Virus record (IMG/VR): IMGVR_UViG_3300003873_000051
Location: 1 to 27,934 of that record
Length of the DNA: 27,934 bases
Origin: a virus
Direction: 5' to 3' (one strand)
A program made the translations under genes and the position numbers. The notes beneath the pieces are model-generated. The model saw only the letters and a program-made list of their open reading frames with translations. It made no database searches and was not told the origin of the DNA. This document shows, one piece after another, positions 22,251-27,934 of the stretch. Numbering within the stretch: position 1 is the stretch's first letter; each line of letters opens with the position of its first letter.

Positions 22251-22769
22251 TTATACTTTTATCCAGTGACTATAAGCAAAGTCGACTGTAAATTCCGTTA
22301 TTGCGTCAACAGCGTCATCTGCTAATTCTATAGAAGATATATTTGTTGGCCATAAATTTTTAAATTCGTACGTAGCAACTACAGAATTATCTGTTGCAGA
22401 TAATTGTTGTACTTTAGCTCCCTCAGTCATATAGTCCTTATGTTCTACAGCACCTCTAGTATTTGTTTCTACACTATCTATAAAAGTAATCCAATCATCG
22501 AAAGAATTTCTTAAAGATAAATCTTGCGTATTCCAGAAAGTTAAAGACCAAGTATTTTCGAACTGTGCGTCACCAGCAATTATAAGTTTTCTACCTTGGT
22601 TCCATACTTCTATTTGTCCCATTGTTTTAGCAGGTATAGATGCACCTTTACAAATTGTATCTATAATAGCATCATCGGAATTTCCTACAGGAGCAGCAAT
22701 CATAACTTTATATTTATTACCTCTTGCCCCCATACCTAAGTTTGTTTTTAAATCATCTAATACACCCAT
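22251..22769 (-). CDS. 19: Tail tube protein gp19 homologue, copy 1
   Basis: A 172-aa protein similar to T4 gp19 (163 aa), the subunit of the inner tail tube. Shared features are NKYKVMIAAP at the first strand, SIPAKTMGQIEVWNQGRKLIIAGDAQFENTWSLTF (T4: ALPAGIVEKIPVGFMNRKINVAGDRTFDDWTVTV), the FKNLWPTNISSIEL segment (T4 IKGLWPTNVGELQL) and the final FAYSHWIKV. It has a strong GGAGG ribosome binding site, fitting high expression. It is a close paralogue of the next gene at 22819. This copy keeps LWPTN exactly as in T4, so it is the better candidate for the main tube protein. Confidence 0.85.
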   Translation of the reverse strand: MGVLDDLKTNLGMGARGNKYKVMIAAPVGNSDDAIIDTICKGASIPAKTMGQIEVWNQGRKLIIAGDAQFENTWSLTFWNTQDLSLRNSFDDWITFIDSVETNTRGAVEHKDYMTEGAKVQQLSATDNSVVATYEFKNLWPTNISSIELADDAVDAITEFTVDFAYSHWIKV

Positions 22770-22815
22770 TGTGTACCTCCACTATTTTTATTAAATATCT
22801 TTCGATACTTTTTTA

Positions 22816-22823
22816 TATTTATA
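22816..22823 (-). promoter_or_regulatory. T4-type late promoter core
   Basis: Exact TATAAATA on the minus strand, 46 bp upstream of tail-tube copy 1 and overlapping the stop codon of copy 2. It would give copy 1 a separate, independent supply of message. Confidence 0.5.
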
Positions 22824-23331
22824 TCTTCTCCCAGTAGCTGAAGTTGAATTCTATAGTAAACTCTATAAGTGAACTATTATCATCTGAAAAACTTATATCA
22901 GACATTGATTTTGGATAAACATCATATAATTCATATGTAGCCGTTGGATAACCTGTTACACTGCTCAACTGCGATAGCTTAACGCTTGTCATATATGAAG
23001 GATTATCTGTTGATATCCTCTTATCGTTTTTAACAGAATCTATAAATTCCATCCAATTATTAAATTTAGTCCTAAGACTATGTTTTTCATCATCTAAAAA
23101 TGTAACACTCCATGTACTATCATATTGTGCATCGCCTGCAACTGTTATTAGTCTACCTTGGTACCATACTTGTATATCGTTAAAGCTCCTACCGGGTATT
23201 GTTGTTGACTTAGCTAATGTATTAATTTCTTCTCCATCAGGACCACCGCTAGGAGAAGAAAGTATTATTTTGTATTTATTACTTCTAGCGCCCATACCAA
23301 GGGTCTTTTTTAAATCGTCTAGTTTACCCAT
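22819..23331 (-). CDS. Tail tube protein gp19 homologue, copy 2
   Basis: A 170-aa paralogue of copy 1. The start MGKLDDLKKTLGMGARSNKYKI is nearly the same, followed by TIPGRSFNDIQVWYQGRLITVAGDAQYDSTWSVTF and the final FNFSYWEKI. The LWPTN motif of gp19 is replaced by DVYPKSM here. It starts 10 bp after the 167-aa structural gene and has an AAGGAG site. It may be a second tube component, such as a tube cap, a baseplate-proximal ring or a head-proximal ring, or a spare tube protein. The fold is certain; the special role is unknown. Confidence 0.8.
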   Translation of the reverse strand: MGKLDDLKKTLGMGARSNKYKIILSSPSGGPDGEEINTLAKSTTIPGRSFNDIQVWYQGRLITVAGDAQYDSTWSVTFLDDEKHSLRTKFNNWMEFIDSVKNDKRISTDNPSYMTSVKLSQLSSVTGYPTATYELYDVYPKSMSDISFSDDNSSLIEFTIEFNFSYWEKI

Positions 23332-23341
23332 TAAGTACTCC

Positions 23342-23845
23342 TTATAAGTTTATATATGAACATTTAAGTGTTACTGAAAATTCTGCTATAGAAGCAACTG
23401 CTGAGTTATCAAGTGTTGGTCCTGAAACAGTCGTTAATATACAATCTTTAAACTCTAATATTCTAACCAAATTGTTTATATCGAAATCCTGTGCTGTTTT
23501 AACCTCAACATTAATTTTCTGATCATCAGGGTATTCTCTTGCAAAATTTTGTATAGCATTAGCCCATAACTTATATATTTTAAAGTTATCATAATCTTTC
23601 ATTGTAATAGTTAATAGGTAATTCTCAAGTCTGCCTGTAGCAAATCTCCATTCTTCACCTATATATTCTTCTACTGGAGAAGTATTTATTTCAGCAAGAG
23701 TAATAGATGTTACTGCTGCTGTTAATATTGTAGGGTGTACACTAGAAAAGTTCGCTTTTTCTGCGCCCGCTCCCGTTATATGTACTTGAAATTTACTTGG
23801 ATCTTGCCAATTTAAAGAATTTATTAAATTAATTGCCGCCGCCAT
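23342..23845 (-). CDS. Tail structural protein, tube-like fold (167 aa)
   Basis: A 167-aa protein first behind a minus-strand late promoter and followed 10 bp later by a tail-tube paralogue. The layout FQVHITG … SITLAEINTSPVEEYIGEEWRFATGRLENYLLTITMKDYDNFKIYKLWANAIQ … VRILEFKDCILTTVSGP … FSVTLKCSYINL has the strand-loop-strand order and final Tyr-containing strand of tail-tube-fold proteins. It is clearly not a close gp19 copy. It may be a tube-baseplate or tube-neck adaptor. There are no membrane or enzyme motifs. Confidence 0.5.
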   Translation of the reverse strand: MAAAINLINSLNWQDPSKFQVHITGAGAEKANFSSVHPTILTAAVTSITLAEINTSPVEEYIGEEWRFATGRLENYLLTITMKDYDNFKIYKLWANAIQNFAREYPDDQKINVEVKTAQDFDINNLVRILEFKDCILTTVSGPTLDNSAVASIAEFSVTLKCSYINL

Positions 23846-23872
23846 ATACTATCCTCTCTGTATTCATATCGT

Positions 23873-23888
23873 TATAAATATATTTATA
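23873..23888. promoter_or_regulatory. Two abutting divergent late promoters
   Basis: A perfect 16-bp palindrome, TATAAATATATTTATA. The left half (23873-23880) is TATAAATA on the plus strand, 28 bp upstream of the gp26-like gene at 23909. The right half (23881-23888) is TATAAATA on the minus strand, 35 bp upstream of the structural gene starting at 23845. The two cores touch, so two polymerases could hardly bind at once. Confidence 0.65.
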
Positions 23889-23908
23889 ATAAACAAAAAG
23901 GATAGTAT

Positions 23909-24604
23909 ATGGCGTTAAATACATATAGTGAAGAATATAATTTTACGGCTAATCTTGGCAACAAAAAATTTAAATTTAGACCATGGACAACAAAAAACGA
24001 AAAAGAATATCTTATAGCTATAGAGTCTGAAGAAACAATTACAGAAAAATTATTATTTGATATATTAATAAGACCCTGTTTAGAAGATAAAAATGTCGTT
24101 CTAACAAACGATGAGCAAAAAATGCTTATAATAGAAATAAGAAAAAAATCACTAGGTAGTACATTCCCGATGAAATATGCTTGTTCACATTGTAATAATG
24201 TAAATGACATAGATATAAGCTTCGATAAAATCGTTAAATTTAAAGAATCTAGATACGAAGATATAAGTATAGAGAATATGACATTTATATTTGGCGATAT
24301 TCAGTCAGAAAATTTAAAATCTAGACTAGATTCGTCGGATTCAACATCCATAGAAAAATCTTTTATTGAGTTAATTCTACATATACATGCTATAGAAATA
24401 GATGATAGAATGGAAGACACCTTTTCTTATGAAGAATTATTTACTTTTATAGAAAGTTTACCTAGTTATATATTCGATGAACTTTTTAGTAAATTTACAA
24501 ATATGAAAAGTAGTATAGAATTTTCATATATAAGCAACTGTGCTATATGCTCAAAAGAAAACAATATAGATTTTGGTGATATTACAAATTTTTTGTGGCT
24601 GTAA
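23909..24604 (+). CDS. gp26-like baseplate/tail assembly protein, copy 1
   Basis: A 231-aa protein related to the T4 baseplate hub protein gp26 family, judged by the organisation NLGNKKFKFRPWTTKNEKEYL … LLFDILIRPCLEDKNV … LPSYIFDELFSKF and by its position before a tape-measure-like gene. It has two CxxC pairs (Cys92/Cys95 and Cys211/Cys214), a likely zinc ribbon. It shares sequence throughout with the gene at 24806, including the conserved end NFLWL versus NLLWI. Its last codons contain a TTTTTTG slippery heptamer from which a -1 shift would add 54 residues (total 283 aa). That is the behaviour of tail assembly chaperones, which sit just upstream of tape-measure genes. Confidence 0.65.
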   Translation: MALNTYSEEYNFTANLGNKKFKFRPWTTKNEKEYLIAIESEETITEKLLFDILIRPCLEDKNVVLTNDEQKMLIIEIRKKSLGSTFPMKYACSHCNNVNDIDISFDKIVKFKESRYEDISIENMTFIFGDIQSENLKSRLDSSDSTSIEKSFIELILHIHAIEIDDRMEDTFSYEELFTFIESLPSYIFDELFSKFTNMKSSIEFSYISNCAICSKENNIDFGDITNFLWL

Positions 24605-24627
24605 TTATAGAATCTGACTTAGATTCT
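24589..24627 (+). promoter_or_regulatory. Candidate -1 ribosomal frameshift signal
   Basis: The heptamer T TTT TTG (24589-24595) is in the zero frame of the upstream gene, three codons before its stop. It is followed after 13 nt by a perfect 7-bp hairpin, AGAATCT-GACTT-AGATTCT (24609-24627). A slip back by one base moves into the small open frame to 24759. Slippery site and stem are seen directly; frameshifting itself is inferred. Confidence 0.5.
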
Positions 24628-24759
24628 CTTTATAGGTTTTATAATAATATGAAATTTTTTGGTAAATATAGTACATTCGAAATAGATAGTATGTTACCAT
24701 TTGAGAGAGATATATTTTTTAGCTTATTATCAAAAACATTAGAAGAGCAAAATAAGTAA
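24595..24759 (+). CDS. Small downstream frame, probably a frameshift extension of the gp26-like protein
   Basis: An open frame of 54 codons in -1 relative to the upstream gene. It can begin at a GTG (24595) or at an inner ATG (24649), but neither has a convincing ribosome binding site, which favours access by frameshifting. The peptide contains DLDSLYRFYNNMKFFGKYST then FEIDSMLPFERDIFFSLL; a hydrophobic/ProPheGluArgAsp pattern like this recurs in small tail assembly proteins. It fills what would otherwise be a 201-bp gap between the two gp26-like genes. If made separately from the ATG it would be a 36-aa peptide. Confidence 0.5.
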   Translation: MAVIIESDLDSLYRFYNNMKFFGKYSTFEIDSMLPFERDIFFSLLSKTLEEQNK

Positions 24760-24781
24760 TAATTATTAGTAAAGATTATAA

Positions 24782-24789
24782 TATAAATA
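24782..24789 (+). promoter_or_regulatory. T4-type late promoter core
   Basis: Exact TATAAATA 16 bp upstream of the second gp26-like gene, between the frameshift frame and that gene; an AAAGGA ribosome site follows. Confidence 0.6.
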
Positions 24790-24805
24790 AAAATAAAGGA
24801 TAAAT

Positions 24806-25498
24806 ATGAGTTTAGTATATGAAGTCGGATACGACAACGTTTCAAATATAGGCAATTTAGAAGTTAAATTTAAAGAATGGACAGCAAAAGACGAAAGAAA
24901 ATATTTGCAACTTGTTGAAAAAGAAGGCAATGAATTAACAGATAAAATGGTATATGATGTTCTTATAAAGCCGTGTGTAGAAAATAAAGATTTGGTTTTA
25001 TCTGCATCGCAACAAAAGAAACTATTAATAGATATAAGAATAAAATCTATAGGTGATGAATTTACAGATATAATAGAGTGTTCGAATTGTGAAGCAAAAA
25101 ATACTGTAGATATTAATATTAGTGATATAATGAAATATAAAGAAGCAAATTTTAAAGAAGTTAAAATAGATAACTTGGTTTTTAATATGGGACCCATTAA
25201 AAGTAATGATGATAAAGATAAATTAAAAATAGAAGACGGAATAGTACAATATGTATTTACTGATTTTTTATTACATATAAATTCTATAGAAATAGATGGC
25301 GAATTACACGAAAAGTTTAGTTTTAGAGAATTACATAAATTTGTAGATAAATTACCTACTAGAATTTTTGATGAACTTTTTGAAGAATATCAGAAAATGA
25401 TAGATGTACTAGATCTAGATTATAATTTTGTTTGTTCTTCTTGTTCAGAAGAAGAAGTAAAAGATTATACTTATATTCCTAACTTATTATGGATATAA
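24806..25498 (+). CDS. gp26-like baseplate/tail assembly protein, copy 2
   Basis: A 230-aa paralogue of the gene at 23909, with which it shares NIGNLEVKFKEWTAKDERKYL, MVYDVLIKPCVENKDLVL, LLIDIRIKSIGDEF and LPTRIFDELFEEY. The zinc-ribbon cysteines are kept (Cys92/Cys95 and Cys210/Cys213). It ends NLLWI and, unlike copy 1, has neither slippery heptamer nor trailing frame. It lies directly before the tape-measure-like gene. The two copies may form a hetero-oligomer in the baseplate hub, or have taken on separate structural and chaperone roles. Confidence 0.65.
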   Translation: MSLVYEVGYDNVSNIGNLEVKFKEWTAKDERKYLQLVEKEGNELTDKMVYDVLIKPCVENKDLVLSASQQKKLLIDIRIKSIGDEFTDIIECSNCEAKNTVDINISDIMKYKEANFKEVKIDNLVFNMGPIKSNDDKDKLKIEDGIVQYVFTDFLLHINSIEIDGELHEKFSFRELHKFVDKLPTRIFDELFEEYQKMIDVLDLDYNFVCSSCSEEEVKDYTYIPNLLWI

Positions 25499-25501
25499 AT
25501 A
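25494..25501 (+). promoter_or_regulatory. T4-type late promoter core
   Basis: Exact TATAAATA overlapping the stop codon of the second gp26-like gene and 20 bp upstream of the TTG start at 25522. Confidence 0.55.
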
Positions 25502-25521
25502 TTAAATAAAGGAGCTGTATT

Positions 25522-27934
25522 TTGCAAAACCCTAATAAAGTAACTACTGAAGATATAAACGCTTATAGAGATGAAAATTCAAATATCGTTCTTAAAAAAG
25601 TAAGTAATATAGAAAAAGATGTAAAAGAAATAAAAGGTTTTGCTAAAAGTATAGAAGATAAAAAATCAAGAGATGAAGAACTTTTAGAAGTACAAAAAAA
25701 ATCTTTAGAAATTCAAGAAGAAGAACAATATGACAGAAAGCACTCTTATAAAAGTAAAATAAAAGAAAAAATAAAAGAAACTAAAGAAAAAATAAAAGAT
25801 AAAGCTGTTTCAATAAAAGATAAAGTAGTAAAAAATAAAGGTATTTTATCTATGATAGGAAAACTTATAGGTGCAGCGTATCTGGCTAAAACGATGTGGC
25901 CTATTATTAAAGATAAATTATGGCCTTTTATTCAGGATAAAATATTCCCGTTTTTTGAAGATACTATAATGCCTTTTATAAAAAGAAATATAGGCGAAGT
26001 TCTACTTGGTGCGGTTGCCGGATTAGGTCTTGCATCATTATTTATCAGTCCAATTAATACAATAAAAACATTATTAGGAACTATAACTGGTATATCAAAA
26101 AATATAATATCAAGCATTGTTAAATTGACCGGTTTTACAGCAAAAGGTATATTTAGCCTATTTAAAGGCTCATTTAAAATGGCAATGGATTGTGTATCAG
26201 AACTAGCGAAAATGGGTAAAAATGGTATATCTACGGCTCTTACAACAGTAAAAAAATCCGTTGCCTCTATAAGTAAATCAATTACATCTAAAGTTTCTGA
26301 CGGATTATTGAATTTAAAAAATAAAGCTGCGAACGTAACCTCTGGTATAGGTTCTAAAATAAGTGATACATTTACAAAAGCAAAAGATGGTACAAAAAAT
26401 ATATTACACAAAGCAACAGGCGGTTTATTCGATGATGGAGGCAAATTCGATAAGTTTAAAGAATCAATGAATGAAAAAATGAGTTCAATTGGTAAAAGAA
26501 TAGGCTCAATAAAAAATTCTTTAGTAGATAAAGGCTTTGCTATGGGTGGAAAAATAAAATCTGGTGGTAAACTTGCCGGTAAAGGTTTAGCTGTAGCCTT
26601 TAAAATATTTAAAAATCTTGCAAAAGTAATACCATTTTTAGGGCCTATAATAATGTTATGGGATTTATTAGGCATGTTTTTCCCTAATTTACAAGAAAAA
26701 ATATCCGAAATGTTCAGCATAAAAAATATAGAAGAATTTGCTGGAAAAATATGGGATAAAGTAAAAGCTTGGGCAGATGATATTGGTAAATGGATGGGTG
26801 ATAAATTAGGCGGTGTTTTAGACGGTGTAAAAGAATATATAGCAAAATTTATAGAAAATACTTATGGTAAAATGCTATTTATAGGTTCTTACGCTAAAGA
26901 TATAGCTAATATGATTAGAGGCAAAAATGATAAAGTAAAAAAACCTAAATCATTAAATACAAAAGAAGAAAAAGAAGTATATAAGCCTAAAACAAGAATA
27001 GAAAGATATAAAGAAAATATAAAAGGACTAAATAGTAGTATATCCGGTATAGAGAAATCTATAAGCGTTAAAAAAGAAAAAGGTGAAAATACTTCTAAAC
27101 AAGAAAAATCGCTTAAAAGATTAAAAATAATAAAAGCAAAATATACTAAAAAACTTGAAAATGTTAGTCCTATAAAAAACGAAATATCTTCTCAAAAAGG
27201 TATTGCTAAAACAATTATAGAAAAAGGTCCTAAAGATATTAAAGTATCTATACCAGCAAATATAACTGCTAATGAAACAAATGAGAAAGGCTCGTTATTA
27301 GGTAATAAAGAAGAAGATATATCTAATATAGATAGTATAAAATCATCAAAAATATTTAAATTAACTGGAAGTTCCGTAAAGGGATTTGATGAATTAAATA
27401 CGAGTGTTAAATATAATACAAAAATGATGGGTGTTGAATTTAAGTCTATAACAGGCAAGAAGATGCAGGTAAATTCAGCTAATAGAAGCATAGAATCCCA
27501 ACAAAAATTATGGGATTCTATGCTTAAGAAAAATAATGGTATACCTGATGGAAGTGTAGCTGTACCAGGTAGTAGTCTTCATAATTATGGCTTGGCTGTA
27601 GATATGCAGTCTGCAGACTTAAATAAAGCAGATTCACTCGGTTTATTAGATAAATATGGCTTCGAAAGACCAGTTCATACAAAAAGTGGAAAAAAAGAAA
27701 CATGGCATATGCAACCGAAAGGTGCGCCGAGTGTAAAAAAAATAAAAGCTAAACATAAAGAAGAACCTAAGTCTCTAGTTAAAGCTAAAGCTAAACCTAA
27801 AGAAGAACCTAAGTCTTTAGTTAAAGCTAAACCTAAAGAAGAACTTAAGTCTTTAGTTAAAGCTAAACCTAAAGAAGAACCAGTTTTAGGTAAATTAGCT
27901 TCTTTATTAACTAAAGGCAAAGAAGGTACATCTT
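25522..27934 (+). CDS. Tape-measure-like tail protein with M15 peptidase domain (3' end outside window)
   Basis: An open frame of at least 804 codons that runs off the window. The start is TTG at 25522 with GGAG 7 nt before it; an in-frame stop just upstream excludes a longer form. The first ~110 residues are Lys/Glu coiled coil. Hydrophobic segments lie at about 157-175 (IGEVLLGAVAGLGLASLFI) and 368-386, as in tape-measure proteins that enter the host membrane. Residues ~655-732 are a peptidase M15 (VanY/L-Ala-D-Glu peptidase) domain: SLHNYGLAVD with His687 and Asp694, and ETWH with Glu726 and His729. The following 12-residue repeat KAKPKEEPKSLV occurs about four times. It probably sets tail length and cuts peptidoglycan during DNA entry. 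Confidence 0.75.
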   Translation, partial: MQNPNKVTTEDINAYRDENSNIVLKKVSNIEKDVKEIKGFAKSIEDKKSRDEELLEVQKKSLEIQEEEQYDRKHSYKSKIKEKIKETKEKIKDKAVSIKDKVVKNKGILSMIGKLIGAAYLAKTMWPIIKDKLWPFIQDKIFPFFEDTIMPFIKRNIGEVLLGAVAGLGLASLFISPINTIKTLLGTITGISKNIISSIVKLTGFTAKGIFSLFKGSFKMAMDCVSELAKMGKNGISTALTTVKKSVASISKSITSKVSDGLLNLKNKAANVTSGIGSKISDTFTKAKDGTKNILHKATGGLFDDGGKFDKFKESMNEKMSSIGKRIGSIKNSLVDKGFAMGGKIKSGGKLAGKGLAVAFKIFKNLAKVIPFLGPIIMLWDLLGMFFPNLQEKISEMFSIKNIEEFAGKIWDKVKAWADDIGKWMGDKLGGVLDGVKEYIAKFIENTYGKMLFIGSYAKDIANMIRGKNDKVKKPKSLNTKEEKEVYKPKTRIERYKENIKGLNSSISGIEKSISVKKEKGENTSKQEKSLKRLKIIKAKYTKKLENVSPIKNEISSQKGIAKTIIEKGPKDIKVSIPANITANETNEKGSLLGNKEEDISNIDSIKSSKIFKLTGSSVKGFDELNTSVKYNTKMMGVEFKSITGKKMQVNSANRSIESQQKLWDSMLKKNNGIPDGSVAVPGSSLHNYGLAVDMQSADLNKADSLGLLDKYGFERPVHTKSGKKETWHMQPKGAPSVKKIKAKHKEEPKSLVKAKAKPKEEPKSLVKAKPKEELKSLVKAKPKEEPVLGKLASLLTKGKEGTS
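27486..27525 (+). other. Perfect 15-bp hairpin inside the M15 peptidase coding sequence
   Basis: Arms 27486-27500 and 27511-27525 (AAGCATAGAATCCCA and its exact complement) are separated by a 10-nt loop, in a region coding for SIESQQKLWDSML. The reading frame passes straight through. Its stem core AATCCCA/TGGGATT also occurs in the palindrome at 22219-22248. Confidence 0.7.
27745..27882 (+). repeat. 36-bp coding repeats (KAKPKEEPKSLV)
   Basis: About four tandem copies of a 36-bp unit encoding KAKPKEEPKSLV, one with an extra Lys-Ala pair and one with Leu for Pro. The near-identical codons imply recent slippage. In the protein it forms a charged, flexible linker after the peptidase domain. Confidence 0.85.

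Noticed and set aside
24766-25197. Antisense open frame (143 codons, minus strand)
   Set aside because: It overlaps the second gp26-like gene, which has clear homology and a promoter.
25932-26720. Long antisense open frame (262 codons, minus strand)
   Set aside because: It mirrors the tape-measure-like gene; its composition follows from the Lys-rich coding strand, and it has no promoter or ribosome site.
27486-27525. Hairpin as the terminator ending the tail gene
   Set aside because: The reading frame continues for at least 400 bp past it and no T-run follows.
27675-27920. Antisense repeat-containing open frame and a possible CRISPR-like array
   Set aside because: The 36-bp units are contiguous coding repeats without spacers and are in frame with the tail protein.

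Overview
The window is a strongly AT-rich piece of a T4-like myovirus (contractile-tailed phage) genome. Diagnostic genes are homologues of T4 gp55, gp47, gp46, gp42 (dCMP hydroxymethylase), beta-glucosyltransferase, the clamp-loader ATPase gp44, tail tube gp19 and gp26-like baseplate/tail proteins, together with many exact copies of the T4 late promoter core TATAAATA just upstream of structural and lysis genes. A lipoprotein and a membrane-anchored coiled-coil protein that look like a spanin pair suggest a Gram-negative, low-GC host. The sequence does not show which one.

Layout. (1) 1-3904, minus strand: late lysis and internal-protein block. Transcribed from high to low coordinates it holds a holin-like protein, an i-spanin-like protein, three to four small proteins starting with a T4-style capsid-targeting peptide (MKTFSEFINE/G and variants), an o-spanin-like lipoprotein, an AAA ATPase, and the start of a helix-turn-helix protein cut by the window edge. 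(2) 3936-5928, minus: the clamp-loader ATPase, broken into three ORFs joined by two different split inteins; the predicted spliced protein is 317 aa (T4 gp44 is 319). (3) 5968-6816, minus: gp59-like and gp33-like proteins. (4) 6806-13040, minus: a tight block with dCMP hydroxymethylase, a beta-glucosyltransferase homologue, a cupin, a YvcK/CofD-phosphomannomutase fusion, a sugar nucleotidyltransferase, an SGNH-like protein and a thymidylate-kinase-like enzyme. I read this as a cytosine hypermodification and sugar-supply module. (5) 13083-17465, minus: gp46/gp47 recombination nuclease and the gp55 late sigma factor. (6) 17553-27934, late structural genes on both strands: four small tail-tube-fold proteins, a 1373-aa fibre with a duplicated module and an S74-like C-terminus, two gp26-like zinc-ribbon paralogues (one with a candidate -1 frameshift extension), and a tape-measure-like protein with an M15 peptidase domain running off the window.

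How they work together: gp46/47, gp59-like and the clamp loader serve recombination-dependent replication. The clamp they load would also be the platform for late transcription by gp55 and gp33, which end here in similar acidic-Trp tails. The modification block would make hydroxymethyl-dCTP and decorate it with a sugar, possibly one supplied by phage enzymes. Late promoters then switch on tail, lysis and internal-protein genes. No stretch over 300 bases lacks a gene, and I saw no tRNA, CRISPR array or insertion sequence.
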